Positions 42,260 to 52,106 are shown, counted from the first letter of the stretch. The stretch: DNA of 64,000 bases from Actinomyces radicidentis (GCF_001553565.1 NZ_CP014228.1:2976001-3040000), one strand, 5' to 3'. The notes: generated by a model not told the origin, from the letters alone. Program-made: numbers and translations.

Positions 42260-43807
42260 ATGAGCGCCGGTTCCCCCCGCCCCCCGCACGATCCCAGGCA
42301 CCGCCGCCCGGACCGCCCGACCTCGCACCGCCAGGCCGCGAGCCGGGTCGAGCTCCGCAGGCGCGCGGCGCGCCGGCGCCGGACCCGATTCATCGCCCTC
42401 GGCGCCGCCTTCGTCGTCACCGTGGGCGCCGGTACCGGGGTCGCCGCCCTCATGGGTCGTGACGACGGGGTGGCGGCCGCGGTCGCCACCGGGTCGTCCG
42501 CCGCCTCCGGGGCGATGACCGAGGCCGCTACGGCCACGGCCGGCCCGACGGCCACGCCCAGCGCCACCGACGACGGCACCGCCGAGACGAGCGTCGCCCC
42601 CGGCGCCCCGGTCACCCTCACGATCGGCTACGCGGGCGACGTCCTCATGCACGACTCCGTCTACAAGAAGACTCCCGGCGGCGACGGCGACATCTCCTCG
42701 ATGGTGGCGGCCGAGAACCCGTGGGTGCAGGGCGTCGACCTCGCCCTGTGCGGCATGGAGGTGCCCGTCTCGCCCGACGGCGTCTACTCCTCCTACCCCG
42801 TCTTCGGCTCCCCGGCCGGCGTCGTCCCGGCGCTCAAGGAGGTCGGCTGGGACGGGTGCACGACGGCGTCCAACCACTCCCTCGACCGCGGCATGGCCGG
42901 GCTCGACGCCACCCTCGACGCCTTCGACGCCGCCGGACTCGGCCACGCCGGCACCTACCGCAGCGCGCAGGGCGCCGAGCAGGGCTACCAGCTCTACGAC
43001 CTGGAGCGCTCGGGCCGGACCATCACCGTCGCCCAGATCGCCTCGACCTACAACCTCAACGGCTTCACCGACGCCCAGCCGTACACGGGCGACAACGTCG
43101 AGATCAACGACGCCGAGCGCATCACCGAGCAGGCCCGCGCCACGCGGCGGGCGGGGGCCGACGTCGTCGTCGTCCAGGCGCACCTGGGCACCGAGTACAC
43201 CGACGAGCCGACCGCCGAGCAGGAGGACTTCGCCCGGGCGATCGCCGACGGCGGCCAGGTCGACCTCCTCCTCGACGGCCACCCTCACGTGCCCCAGACC
43301 GACGAGCACCTCGACGGAGGGCCCAACGGGCAGGGGATGTGGGTCTCGCACTGCGCCGGCAACTACATCTCCGCCCAGTCCGAGAGCGTCCAGGGGACCC
43401 TGTCCACCGTCGGCACCTTCGTGTGGGCCGACGTCGCCGTCGACGCCGAGGGCGCCGTCTCCGTGACGGGCCTGCACTGGCACCCCTTCACGATGGACAC
43501 GACGGCCGGCAGCATCGTCCGCGACCTCACGGCCCTCCACGACGGCGATGAGCCGGACGGCCTCGAGCTCACGGAAGCGACGATCGAGCGGCGCTGGGAC
43601 ACGCTCATGAGCGTCATGGACCAGAGCACCTACGACGCCGACGCTCCGAAGACGACGGGCGACGCCCCGAAGGTCGTCGCCTACGAGGACCCGGAGGACG
43701 CGGCGAACGCGACAGCCTCCGCGCGCCCCGAGGCCACGGGCACCCCGTCGACCACCGCGGGCGCGACGGCCACGGCGTCCGCGACGGCGAGCGCCACGGC
43801 CCGCTGA
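42260..43807 (+). CDS. CapA-family (PGA synthesis) cell-surface metallophosphatase-like protein
   Basis: CapA proteins have a calcineurin-like fold and are linked to poly-gamma-glutamate or other envelope polymers. The 515-residue protein has a basic N-terminus, one membrane segment (about residues 43-65), a Thr/Ala-rich linker, then IGYAGDVLMHDSVYK near residue 129, TTASNHSLDRGMAGLDAT, VVVQAHLGTEYTDEP and DLLLDGHPHVPQTDEHLDGG, all family positions. The tail of about 50 residues is Ala/Thr/Ser-rich. It is probably anchored with the domain outside. CapB and CapC partners are not present, so a polymer is not implied. The start is set by TAGATT seven bases upstream. Confidence 0.83.
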   Translation: MSAGSPRPPHDPRHRRPDRPTSHRQAASRVELRRRAARRRRTRFIALGAAFVVTVGAGTGVAALMGRDDGVAAAVATGSSAASGAMTEAATATAGPTATPSATDDGTAETSVAPGAPVTLTIGYAGDVLMHDSVYKKTPGGDGDISSMVAAENPWVQGVDLALCGMEVPVSPDGVYSSYPVFGSPAGVVPALKEVGWDGCTTASNHSLDRGMAGLDATLDAFDAAGLGHAGTYRSAQGAEQGYQLYDLERSGRTITVAQIASTYNLNGFTDAQPYTGDNVEINDAERITEQARATRRAGADVVVVQAHLGTEYTDEPTAEQEDFARAIADGGQVDLLLDGHPHVPQTDEHLDGGPNGQGMWVSHCAGNYISAQSESVQGTLSTVGTFVWADVAVDAEGAVSVTGLHWHPFTMDTTAGSIVRDLTALHDGDEPDGLELTEATIERRWDTLMSVMDQSTYDADAPKTTGDAPKVVAYEDPEDAANATASARPEATGTPSTTAGATATASATASATAR

Positions 43808-43861
43808 GCCGCGGCGCCGGCGCGCGACCGCGTCGCCGGGGAGGGCCTCAGCGGAGGGCGC

Positions 43862-46783
43862 TCACCAGGAGGCGCCGCGACCGGTGAGGCTCCAGGCGTC
43901 CTCGGAGTCCTCCTCGGCGTCGAGGTCCTCCCAGGACTCCGACTCCGGGATCCCGCGGTCGGCCTCGAGCGGGTCGGTCGCGTAGCGGTCGGTGACGGCG
44001 GCGGCCGGCGCGGCGGCGTCCTCGGGCGTGCCCGCCGAGGAGGCGGAGCCGGGGGCCGCGCCGTCGCCCTTGATCCAGGCGAGGGTCTCCTCGAGCTGCT
44101 CGGGCTGGACGAGGACCTCACGGGCCTTGGAGCCCTCGGAGGGGCCGACGACCTCACGGGTCTCGAGCAGGTCCATGAGACGTCCCGCCTTGGCGAAGCC
44201 GACGCGGAGCTTGCGCTGGAGCATCGAGGTGGAGCCGAACTGGCTGGAGATGATGAGCTCGGCGGCCTGCAGGAGCAGGTCCATGTCGTCGCCGATCTCC
44301 TCGTCGATCTGCTTCTTGACCTCGGGGACGATGACGTCCTCGCGGTACTCGGGCTCGAGCTGGCCCTTGACGTGGGCGACGACCTGGCGGATCTCGGACT
44401 CGGTGACCCACGAGCCCTGGACGCGGACCGGGGCGGAGGCGCCGGGGCCGAGGTAGAGGGCGTCGCCCTGGCCGGTGAGGGTCTCGGCGCCGTTCTGGTC
44501 GAGGATGACGCGGGAGTCGAGCTGCGAGGCCGTGGCGAAGGCGAGGCGCGAGGGGACGTTGGACTTGATGAGTCCGGTGACCACCTGCGCGACCGGCCGC
44601 TGGGTGGCCAGGACCAGGTGGATGCCGGCGGCGCGGGCCAGCTGCGTGATGCGCTGGATGGAGGCCTCGACGTCCTTGGGGGCCGTCATCATGAGGTCGG
44701 CGAGCTCGTCGACGACCACCAGGAGGTAGGGGTACGGGGCGAGGACCCGCTGGGAGCCCTCGAGGGGCTGGACCTCACCCGCGCGCACGGCCTTGTTGAA
44801 GTCGTCGATGTGCTTGAAGCCGAAGGAGGCGAGGTCGTCGTAGCGGGCGTCCATCTCGCGCACGACCCACTCGAGGGCCTCGGCGGCCTTCTTGGGACTC
44901 GTGATGATGGGCGTGATGAGGTGCGGGATGCCCTCGTAGATGGTGAGCTCGACGCGCTTGGGGTCGACGAGGACCATGCGGACCTCCTCCGGCGTCGCCC
45001 GCATCATGATCGAGGTGATCATGGAGTTGACGAAGGAGGACTTACCGGAACCGGTCTGACCGGCGACGAGCATGTGCGGGGTCTTGGCGAGGTTGGTGAC
45101 GACGTAGTCGCCCTCGACGTTCTTGCCCAGGCCCACCACCAGCGGGTGCGTCTGCTTCTTGGCGGCGCCGGACCGCAGGACGTCGCCGAGCTTGACCATC
45201 TCGCGGTCGGAGTTCGGGATCTCGACGCCGATGGCGCTCTTGCCGGGGATCGGGGTGAGGAGGCGGATCTCGTCGGAGCCCACCGCGTAGGCGATGTTCT
45301 TCTCCTGGCTCGTCACGCGCGAGACGTTGACGCCGCGGCCCAGGTGGACCTCGTAGCGGGTGACCTGCGGGCCGCGCGTGTAGCCGGTGACGGTGGCGTC
45401 GACGTTGAACTCGGTGAAGACGTCCTGGAGCTTGTCGACGATCGCGTCGTTGGCCTCGGTGCGGGTGGCGTGGCCGGGGCCGGGCTCGAGGAGGTTCTCG
45501 GGAGGCAGGGAGTAGCTGGAGCCGTCGGGCAGCTCCATCGCGCGCATGGCGATCTCGTCGTCGAGGTCGGGCCCGGCGTCGAGGGCCGGGGTCTCCTCGG
45601 TGACGGCGTCGGGCTCGGTCGGCGGGACGGGGCGCTCGTCCTCGGCGAGCGGCGTCGTGGCGCCTCGCCTGCCCTGCTTGGAGGACTTGCGCGGGCGCAC
45701 GGCCGGCGGCTCGAGCTCCTCGTCGGGGGCCGAGGCGGACAGGGACTCGTCGACTGCCATCGGGTCGTCGAGGGAGAGCTGCTCGGTGGCGAGCTCGTTG
45801 CCGTCGGGGCCGATCGGGATGTCGACCTCGTCCGCGCTGGGACGGCGCGAGCCGCGGCCCCGGCCGCGCCTGGAGGAGGCGGGCTCGAGGACGGTGGTGG
45901 CGGAGTCGTCGCCCTCGCCGGCGAGCTCGGCGTCGACGGCGGACATGTCCGAGGTGTCGTAGGAGGGGGTGGTCGAGCGACGGCGGCGACCGTTGCCGCG
46001 CGGGCGCTCGTCGGTCTCGATGGCGGAGCGGAAGGCCTCGTCGCCGTCGTAGGAGTCGATGCCGGACTCCTCGTCCCAGTCCGCGTCGCGGCCGCCGATC
46101 TGGCGGGCGCGCCCGAGGAGGCGGGTCGCGAGGGTGTCGCCGGGCTCCCCCGGCTCGCGCCCGGCCTCGGCGTCGGCGCGCTCGCGCCGCTCGGCGAGGG
46201 AGTCGCGCATGTCGGCGACGGTCCGCCCGGAGATGACGATGACGGAGAAGACGATGAGGAGGACGAAGAGGATGACGGCGCCGACCGGGCTGAAGAGCGC
46301 GGCGAGCGGGTAGCCGATGACCCAGCCGAGCAGGCCGCCGGCGCGTTCGAGGACGTCGATGCCGTCGCCGAAGGCCGGGTTGCCCTCGACGACCTGGATG
46401 ATGCCCGTGACCCCTGCGAGGACGCCGAGGCTGCCGACCGTGATGCGGGCGTGGACGCCGTCGGCCTCGTGGACGCGCAGCATGAGGACGCCGGCCGCGG
46501 CGAGGAGGAGCGGCACGAGGACGCCGAGGACGCCGACGGGGCCGGCGGCGAGGTGGTGGAGCAGGGCGCCGGCGGCGCCGGAGACCCCGAACCACTCGCG
46601 CAGTCCGGTGACGACGGCGAGGGCGAGGAGGACGAAGGCCCAGCCGGTGCGCCGGTAGCGACCGCCGCGGGGCGTCTCGACGACGTCGGCGCCGCGCGGG
46701 GCGCGGCCGCCCTGGGACCCGCCGGATCGTGACCGGGAGGAGCCCTGGGTGCGGGTGCTGGTGGAGGTACGACGGTTGGGCAT
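43862..46783 (-). CDS. ftsK: DNA translocase FtsK
   Basis: FtsK anchors at the septum and pumps chromosome ends apart before division, activating XerCD. The 973-residue protein has four to five membrane helices within the first 220 residues, an acidic and Pro-rich linker, the RecA-like motor with Walker [17 protein letters not shown] and Walker [14 protein letters not shown], and a C-terminal gamma winged helix ([20 protein letters not shown]). A short Ala/Glu-rich tail follows. The ATG at 46783 lies ten bases after TAGCGT; longer upstream reading has no coding character. It converges with the CapA gene with 54 bp between ends. Confidence 0.95.
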   Translation of the reverse strand: MPNRRTSTSTRTQGSSRSRSGGSQGGRAPRGADVVETPRGGRYRRTGWAFVLLALAVVTGLREWFGVSGAAGALLHHLAAGPVGVLGVLVPLLLAAAGVLMLRVHEADGVHARITVGSLGVLAGVTGIIQVVEGNPAFGDGIDVLERAGGLLGWVIGYPLAALFSPVGAVILFVLLIVFSVIVISGRTVADMRDSLAERRERADAEAGREPGEPGDTLATRLLGRARQIGGRDADWDEESGIDSYDGDEAFRSAIETDERPRGNGRRRRSTTPSYDTSDMSAVDAELAGEGDDSATTVLEPASSRRGRGRGSRRPSADEVDIPIGPDGNELATEQLSLDDPMAVDESLSASAPDEELEPPAVRPRKSSKQGRRGATTPLAEDERPVPPTEPDAVTEETPALDAGPDLDDEIAMRAMELPDGSSYSLPPENLLEPGPGHATRTEANDAIVDKLQDVFTEFNVDATVTGYTRGPQVTRYEVHLGRGVNVSRVTSQEKNIAYAVGSDEIRLLTPIPGKSAIGVEIPNSDREMVKLGDVLRSGAAKKQTHPLVVGLGKNVEGDYVVTNLAKTPHMLVAGQTGSGKSSFVNSMITSIMMRATPEEVRMVLVDPKRVELTIYEGIPHLITPIITSPKKAAEALEWVVREMDARYDDLASFGFKHIDDFNKAVRAGEVQPLEGSQRVLAPYPYLLVVVDELADLMMTAPKDVEASIQRITQLARAAGIHLVLATQRPVAQVVTGLIKSNVPSRLAFATASQLDSRVILDQNGAETLTGQGDALYLGPGASAPVRVQGSWVTESEIRQVVAHVKGQLEPEYREDVIVPEVKKQIDEEIGDDMDLLLQAAELIISSQFGSTSMLQRKLRVGFAKAGRLMDLLETREVVGPSEGSKAREVLVQPEQLEETLAWIKGDGAAPGSASSAGTPEDAAAPAAAVTDRYATDPLEADRGIPESESWEDLDAEEDSEDAWSLTGRGASW

Positions 46784-47008
46784 GATGTCTTCGACGCTAC
46801 CGGCCAGACCCTGCCGAACCCGCGGCGCCACGCCGGAAAGCGCGGGCGGCGTGGGCCACGCCTCAGGGTCCCGAGCGGCGTTCGGGGCTCCCTGGAGGAG
46901 CGCTCCCCCGTCCCGGTCGGGCGGCCCGCGAGGGCTGGCGCCGGCCCGCCGCCGCCCATGGCACAAGGAACCATGCGCGCCGGTCGCTGCGCGCGAGGCG
47001 GTGCGGGA
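46784..47008 (-). other. ftsK / PfkB intergenic region
   Basis: This 225-bp gap holds TAGCGT ten bases before the ftsK ATG (46794-46799) as a candidate -10. Nothing else is recognised, and no clear terminator follows the kinase gene. Confidence 0.4.
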
Positions 47009-47944
47009 TCAGTCCCGGGGGCCGGCGTCCTGGGTGAGGAGCGCGTCGATCTCGTCGCGGCGCGGTGCGCGGGCGGGCCCGAGACGGGAGACGGCCTCGG
47101 CGGCGGCGGCGTTCGCGCGCCGCGCCGCGGTGACGGGGTCGAGCCCCTCCATGAGGCCGGCGACGAGGACGCCGGTGTGGGTGTCCCCCGCGCCCGTCGT
47201 GTCGACGACGCCGCGGGCGAAGCCGGGCACCTCGATCCGCTCGCCGGTCGCGAGCCAGAGCACGCAGCCGTGGACGCCGGTGCGGCGCACGATGAGCGCG
47301 TCCGGGCAGGCCTCGCGCAGGGCGACGGGGCTGCCGAGCCGGGCGTGGAGCTGCGTGATCTCGAGATGGTTCCCGGTCAGGAGCGTCGTCCGGCGCAGGA
47401 TCGCGGAGAGGACGTCGTCCTGGACCTCGGTCTGCACGGGGCCGAGGTCGATGACGAGGCCGACGCCCTCGGGCAGCGAGAGCAGCCAGTCCGGGATGAT
47501 GGCGCGGCTGGCCGGGTGGACGAGGTCGTAGCCGGTGGCGTAGACCCAGTCCCCCTCCAGGAGGTCGAGGCTCTCGAGGTCCTCGAGCTGGGGCTCGGCC
47601 TCGACGCCCTGGGTGGTGATGAAGGTGCGTCGGCCCGAGGGCTCGATGAGGGTCGTGCAGGTGCCGATGTCGCCGACGAGCTCCTCGACGAGGACCTGGA
47701 CGCCGTCGAGCGCCATCTGGTCGCGGACCTGACGGGAGTTCGGGCCGGTGCCGAGCGTCGCGGCGAGCGCCGCGGCCTGCCCCTGGCGGGCGACCGCGGA
47801 GACCACCGTGTAGCCGCCGCCGACGGTCGGCCCGGAGGAGACGGCCGTGACGGCGCCGCCGGGCTGGGGCACGCGGCCCACGCGCAGCGGCAGGTCCATG
47901 AGGACGGACCCGGTGGAGATGAAGCAGGCCGGCCGACGGGTCAT
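47009..47944 (-). CDS. PfkB-family carbohydrate or nucleoside kinase
   Basis: This 311-residue ribokinase-fold kinase phosphorylates an unknown sugar or nucleoside. The C-terminal signature GVVDTTGAGDTHTGVLVAGL near residue 245 carries the catalytic Asp and anion hole. The N-terminal signature region reads PTVGGGYTVVSAVARQG where most members have an Asn after the GG pair (GGxxxN); that Asn is replaced, so substrate binding may differ. The ATG at 47944 lies 11 bases after the RNase J stop with GAGGGA upstream, so the two genes are co-transcribed. Confidence 0.82.
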   Translation of the reverse strand: MTRRPACFISTGSVLMDLPLRVGRVPQPGGAVTAVSSGPTVGGGYTVVSAVARQGQAAALAATLGTGPNSRQVRDQMALDGVQVLVEELVGDIGTCTTLIEPSGRRTFITTQGVEAEPQLEDLESLDLLEGDWVYATGYDLVHPASRAIIPDWLLSLPEGVGLVIDLGPVQTEVQDDVLSAILRRTTLLTGNHLEITQLHARLGSPVALREACPDALIVRRTGVHGCVLWLATGERIEVPGFARGVVDTTGAGDTHTGVLVAGLMEGLDPVTAARRANAAAAEAVSRLGPARAPRRDEIDALLTQDAGPRD

Positions 47945-47955
47945 CGCGCGGTCCC

Positions 47956-49641
47956 TCAGGCCTCGATGACCACCGGGACGATCATCGGGCGGCGCTTGAG
48001 GCGGCGGCCGACGAAGCGTCCGACGGTGCGGCGCATGACCTGCTGGAGGGAGTGGGCGTCCTGGTTGCCCTTGTCGAGGGCCTCCTGGAGGGCCTTGGTG
48101 ACGTCGGGGAGGATCTCGCCGAGCACCTCGTCGTCCTCGGCGACGCCGCGGGCCTGGATGTCCGGGCCGGCGAGGATCGTGCCGGTCTTGGTCTCGACGA
48201 CGGCGTAGACGGAGATGAAGCCCTCCTCGGAGAGGATGCGGCGGTCCTTGAGCTCGGTCTCGTCGATCTCGCCGACGGAGGAGCCGTCGACGTAGACGTA
48301 GCCGCAGGGCACGGCGCCGGCGATGCGGGCGCGGCCGTCGACGAGGTCGACGACGACGCCGTCCTCGGCGAGAACGACGTTCTTCGGGTTGACGCCGGTC
48401 TTGACGGCCAGCGCCCCGTTGGCGACGAGGTGGCGGATCTCGCCGTGGATCGGCATGACGTTCTCAGGGGCCACGATGTTGTAGACGTGGAGGAGCTCCT
48501 CGGAGGAGGCGTGCCCGGAGACGTGGACCTTGGCGTTGCCCTGGTGGACGACGCGGGCGCCGAGGCGCATGAGCTGGTTGATGACGCGGTAGACGCTGTT
48601 CTCGTTGCCCGGGATGAGGGAGGAGGCGAAGATGACGGTGTCCCCCGGCTCGACCGTGACGGAGCGGTGCTCGCCGTGGGCCATGCGGGACAGGGCGGCC
48701 ATCGGCTCGCCCTGGGAGCCGGTCACCATGAGGACGCGCTCGTCGTCGGGGACGGAGTTGACGTCGCGGGCGTCGATGAGGACGCCGTCGGGGACCTTGA
48801 GGTAGCCGCGCTCGGCGGCGATGCCCATGTTGCGGACCATGGAGCGGCCGACGAGGGCGACCTTGCGGCCGTGGAGGGCGGCGGCGTCGAGGACCTGCTG
48901 GACGCGGTGCACGTGGCTCGAGAACGACGCGACGATGATCTGCTGGTCGGACTCGGCGAAGACGTTGTCGAGGACGGGGCCGATCTGGGCCTCGTGGCCG
49001 ATCATGCCGGGGACCTCGGCGTTGGTGGAGTCGACGAGGAAGAGGTCGACGCCCTCGTCGGCGAAGCGCGCGAAGGAGCGCAGGTCGGTGATGCGGCCGT
49101 CGATCGGCAGGGAGTCGATCTTGAAGTCGCCCGTGATGAGCGCCTTGCCGGCCGCGGTGCGGATGAAGCAGGCCATCGCGTCCGGGATGGAGTGGTTGAC
49201 GGCGACGAACTCGAGGTCGAAGGGGCCGTAGGAGACGCGCTCGTGCTCGCGGACGACGCGCAGGCTGGGGCGGATGCGGTGCTCCTTGAGCTTGGCCTCG
49301 ACGAAGGCGAGAGTGAGCTGGGAGCCGACGATCGGGATGTCGTCGCGCAGTCGCAGGAGGTAGGGGACGCCGCCGATGTGGTCCTCGTGCCCGTGGGTGA
49401 GGACGAGGCCGACGACGTCGTCGATGCGGTCCTCGATGGAGGAGAAGTCCGGGAGGATGAGGTCGACGCCGGGCTGGTCCTCCTCGGGGAAGAGGACGCC
49501 GCAGTCGACGACGAGGAGCTTGCCGTCGACCTCGAAGACGGTCATGTTGCGCCCGACCTCGCCGAGGCCACCCAGCGGGGTGATGCGCATCGCGCCGTCG
49601 GGGATCGGACCGGGGGCCTTGAGCGTGGGGAAGTTCGTCAC
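47956..49641 (-). CDS. rnj: ribonuclease J
   Basis: RNase J is a metallo-beta-lactamase/beta-CASP nuclease with 5'-exonuclease and endonuclease activity in RNA decay and rRNA maturation. The 561-residue protein has the zinc motif LTHGHEDHIGGVPYLL near residue 80, VAVNHSIPDAMACFI near 150, GDFKIDSLPIDGR, and in the beta-CASP domain SGHASSEEL and MPIHGEIRHL. The C-terminal domain ends in RLKRRPMIVPVVIEA. The GTG at 49641 is fixed by TACACT six bases upstream. The place next to ftsK is usual in actinobacteria, although dapA, often between or beside them, is missing here. Confidence 0.95.
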   Translation of the reverse strand: MTNFPTLKAPGPIPDGAMRITPLGGLGEVGRNMTVFEVDGKLLVVDCGVLFPEEDQPGVDLILPDFSSIEDRIDDVVGLVLTHGHEDHIGGVPYLLRLRDDIPIVGSQLTLAFVEAKLKEHRIRPSLRVVREHERVSYGPFDLEFVAVNHSIPDAMACFIRTAAGKALITGDFKIDSLPIDGRITDLRSFARFADEGVDLFLVDSTNAEVPGMIGHEAQIGPVLDNVFAESDQQIIVASFSSHVHRVQQVLDAAALHGRKVALVGRSMVRNMGIAAERGYLKVPDGVLIDARDVNSVPDDERVLMVTGSQGEPMAALSRMAHGEHRSVTVEPGDTVIFASSLIPGNENSVYRVINQLMRLGARVVHQGNAKVHVSGHASSEELLHVYNIVAPENVMPIHGEIRHLVANGALAVKTGVNPKNVVLAEDGVVVDLVDGRARIAGAVPCGYVYVDGSSVGEIDETELKDRRILSEEGFISVYAVVETKTGTILAGPDIQARGVAEDDEVLGEILPDVTKALQEALDKGNQDAHSLQQVMRRTVGRFVGRRLKRRPMIVPVVIEA

Positions 49642-49647
49642 GCGGGC

Positions 49648-49653
49648 AGTGTA
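49648..49653 (-). promoter_or_regulatory. -10 element, leaderless start of rnj
   Basis: TACACT (minus strand) lies six bases before the GTG at 49641. Confidence 0.55.
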
Positions 49654-49732
49654 GCCAGTGGGGCCGACCGCGGCGCCGCGGCTCCGCTGGGCGCGAGCGC
49701 GGGTGGGGCAGGCCCGCAGCGGGGAACGAGAA

Positions 49733-49760
49733 GAGCCCGACCGCTGGCGCGGTCGGGCTC
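49733..49760 (-). terminator. intrinsic terminator of tRNA cluster
   Basis: A perfect 12-bp stem (GAGCCCGACCGC with its complement) and TGGC loop are followed on the minus strand by TTCTCGTT. It lies ten bases after the last tRNA-Glu. Confidence 0.75.
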
Positions 49761-49770
49761 CTGGTGGTGG

Positions 49771-49842
49771 TACCCCGTGCCGGATTTGAACCGGCGCTGC
49801 CGCCGTGAGAGGCGGTGTCCTGGGCCGCTAGACGAACGGGGC
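49771..49842 (-). tRNA. tRNA-Glu(CTC) variant with 1-nt anticodon-arm deletion
   Basis: This 72-nt copy matches its two neighbours across the acceptor stem, D arm and T arm but lacks one C at the base of the anticodon loop. With a full five-pair stem (CCGCC/GGCGG) the loop has six bases, TCTCAC; a four-pair stem restores a seven-base loop. The T stem carries a G-C pair where the others have A-U, a compensated change that argues against simple decay. It is the only copy followed by an encoded CCA. Confidence 0.7.
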
Positions 49843-49905
49843 TCAGAGGCTCTGAATGAGCAGAGGCTGTGTTCAGTTTCTCCTGGACCGGACGAGCCGG
49901 AACCG

Positions 49906-49978
49906 TACCCCGTACCGGATTTGAACCGGTGCTGCCGCCGTGAGAGGGCGGTGTCCTGGGCCGCTAGACGAACGGGGC
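49906..49978 (-). tRNA. tRNA-Glu(CTC)
   Basis: This is a complete cloverleaf of 73 nt: acceptor GCCCCGT/ACGGGGT, anticodon loop CTCTCAC giving anticodon CTC, and a T loop TTCAAAT. CCA is not encoded. Confidence 0.93.
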
Positions 49979-50013
49979 CTTGAACCAGCATCCGCCTGAG
50001 ACGGTGCTGCTCG

Positions 50014-50086
50014 TACCCCGTACCGGATTTGAACCGGTGCTGCCGCCGTGAGAGGGCGGTGTCCTGGGCCGCTAGACGAACGGGGC
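50014..50086 (-). tRNA. tRNA-Glu(CTC)
   Basis: This 73-nt gene is identical in its cloverleaf to the copy at 49906-49978, with 35 bp between them. CCA is not encoded. Confidence 0.93.
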
Positions 50087-50170
50087 TCCCAAGTGGATTC
50101 ACTTGTGGCGGGCAAAGAAATCATGCAGATCGAATTCGGGAGAATGTCGTCCGAATTCCTTCGCTCTCCG

Positions 50171-50242
50171 CTGGGGTACCAGGACTCGAACCTAGAATGG
50201 ATGAACCAGAATCACCTGTGTTGCCAATTACACCATACCCCA
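50171..50242 (-). tRNA. tRNA-Gln(CTG)
   Basis: This 72-nt cloverleaf has acceptor TGGGGTA/TACCCCA, an anticodon loop TTCTGGT giving CTG, and discriminator G. It is the first gene of the tRNA cluster; CCA is not encoded. Confidence 0.92.
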
Positions 50243-50412
50243 AATGAATGGTGCGTCCCCGGCCAGCAGTGCCGTCCGGATCAGCGGGTAGTAACTTACA
50301 CGCCCCCACCCGCGCTGCCAAATCCACGGCGCGTGAGTGCGGACACAAGCCTGCGCCACCACGGCCCCGCGCCCCCGAGGAGGACCCGCCCGCGCTCGTC
50401 CAGCCGGGAGCA

Positions 50413-50464
50413 CGACGGCGCCCACCGCCCCGCCGCAGTGGGCGGGAGGCGGCGGGCGCCGTCG
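50413..50464 (-). terminator. hairpin after gltX
   Basis: Nested inverted repeats, with an 11-bp outer stem (CGACGGCGCCC and complement), begin nine bases after the gltX stop codon. No T tract is present. Confidence 0.55.
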
Positions 50465-50472
50465 TCGGAGGC

Positions 50473-52047
50473 TCAGGCCAGGCGCGCTCGCAGCGAGCGC
50501 AGGCGGGCCAGGGAGGACTCGGCGCCGAGGATCTCCATGGACTCGAAGAGCGGCGGGGAGACCTGGCGGCCGGTGACGGCGACGCGCAGCGGGCCGAAGG
50601 CGAGGCGCGGCTTGATGTCGAGGCCCTCGACGATGGCCTCGCGGAGGACCTCCTCGAGGCGCTCGTGCTGCCACTCGCCCACACCGAGGGCGGCCAGGGA
50701 CTCGATGGCGGCGTCGAGGACGGCCGGGGCGGAGTCCTTCAGCTTCGCCACGGCCTTCTCGTCGAGCTCGAGGGCGTCGTCGGAGACGAAGAGGAAGCCG
50801 AGCATGTCGCGGGACTCGCGCAGCAGCTGGACGCGGGTCTGGATGAGCGGGGCGGCGGCGGTGAGCACGTCCTGCTCGCGCTCGGAGAGCTCCGCGAAGG
50901 AGTCGGCGGAGACGAGGGGCTGCGCGGTCCACTCGAGGTCGGCCGGGTCGGCGAAGGCGTCGGCGAGGTAGGGCACGAGGCGGTCGCGGAAGTCCTCGGG
51001 GGCGAGGAGGCGGACGTGCTCGGCGTTGATGGCCTCGCACTTCTTGGGGTCGAAGCGCGCCGGGTTCGGGTTGACGTCGTGGACGTCGAAGGCGGCGAGC
51101 ATCTCCGCGGCGGAGAAGACGTCCTCGTCCTTCGACAGGGACCAGCCGAGCAGCGCGAGGTAGTTGAGGAGGCCCTCCGGGATCATGCCGCGGTAACGGT
51201 GGATAAGGAGGTTGGACTCGGGGTCGCGCTTGGAGAGCTTCTTGTTGCCCTCGCCCATGACGTAGGGCAGGTGGCCGAACTCGGGGATGAAGTCGGCGCG
51301 CCCGATGGCGACGAGGGCGCGGTAGAGGACGACCTGGCGCGGGGTGGAGGACAGGAGGTCCTCACCGCGCAGGACGTGGGTGATGCCCATGGCGGCATCG
51401 TCGACGGGGTTGACGAGCGGGTAGAGCGGGTCCCCGTTGGCGCGCACGACGACGTAGTCGGGCACGGAGCCGGCCTTGAAGGTGATGGGTCCGCGGACGA
51501 GGTCGGTGAAGGTGACGTCCTCGTCGGGCATGCGCAGGCGCAGGACGGGCTTGCGGCCCTCGGCCTCGTAGGCGGCCTTCTGCTCGGCGGTGAGCTCGCG
51601 GTCGTAGCCGTCGTAGCCGAGCTTGGGGTCCTCGCCCTTGGCGCGGTGGCGCTCCTCGACCTCCTCCGGGGTGGAGTAGGACTCGTAGAGGTAGCCGGCC
51701 TCGAGGAGCTCGGCGGCGACCCGCCTGTAGAGGTCCATGCGCTCGGACTGGCGGTAGGGCTCGTGCGGGCCGCCCTTGCCGACGCCCTCGTCCCAGTCCA
51801 TGCCGAGCCAGCGCAGGGAGTCGAGGATGTCGTTGAATGACTCCTCGGAGTCGCGGGCGGCGTCGGTGTCCTCGATGCGGAAGACGAAGGTGCCGCCGGT
51901 GTGGCGCGCGTAGGCGTAGTTGAAGAGGCAGGTGCGGACCATGCCGACGTGGGGGGTGCCGGTCGGCGAGGGGCAGAAGCGGACGCGGACGTCGGCGGAG
52001 CCGACGGCGGGCAGGGCCGACGCGGGGGTCGAGGCGTTCTCAGTCAT
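50473..52047 (-). CDS. gltX: glutamyl-tRNA synthetase
   Basis: GltX charges tRNA-Glu and, in organisms without GlnRS, also tRNA-Gln for later amidation; the latter role is inference. The 524-residue class I synthetase has [19 protein letters not shown] near residue 24 with the HIGH-type motif HVGM, and [12 protein letters not shown] near residue 264 as the KMSKS-type loop. [21 protein letters not shown] lies between. The ATG at 52047 follows TACGCT by nine bases. The tRNA-Gln/Glu cluster lies 230 bp downstream on the same strand, behind a hairpin. Confidence 0.96.
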   Translation of the reverse strand: MTENASTPASALPAVGSADVRVRFCPSPTGTPHVGMVRTCLFNYAYARHTGGTFVFRIEDTDAARDSEESFNDILDSLRWLGMDWDEGVGKGGPHEPYRQSERMDLYRRVAAELLEAGYLYESYSTPEEVEERHRAKGEDPKLGYDGYDRELTAEQKAAYEAEGRKPVLRLRMPDEDVTFTDLVRGPITFKAGSVPDYVVVRANGDPLYPLVNPVDDAAMGITHVLRGEDLLSSTPRQVVLYRALVAIGRADFIPEFGHLPYVMGEGNKKLSKRDPESNLLIHRYRGMIPEGLLNYLALLGWSLSKDEDVFSAAEMLAAFDVHDVNPNPARFDPKKCEAINAEHVRLLAPEDFRDRLVPYLADAFADPADLEWTAQPLVSADSFAELSEREQDVLTAAAPLIQTRVQLLRESRDMLGFLFVSDDALELDEKAVAKLKDSAPAVLDAAIESLAALGVGEWQHERLEEVLREAIVEGLDIKPRLAFGPLRVAVTGRQVSPPLFESMEILGAESSLARLRSLRARLA

Positions 52048-52056
52048 GATGGGGCA

Positions 52057-52062
52057 AGCGTA
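52057..52062 (-). promoter_or_regulatory. candidate -10 of gltX
   Basis: TACGCT (minus strand) lies nine bases before the gltX ATG. The spacing is longer than for the leaderless set, so a short leader is likely. Confidence 0.4.
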
Positions 52063-52106
52063 GCGCCCAGCCCTTCGGGCGCCGCGGCGCCGTCGTACCC
52101 CCTTCG

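Noticed and set aside
49771-50242. Near-identical repeats at 49.8-50.1 kb as a CRISPR or attachment-site array
   Set aside because: The repeats are whole tRNA-Glu genes with cloverleaf structure; no integrase or spacer pattern is present.
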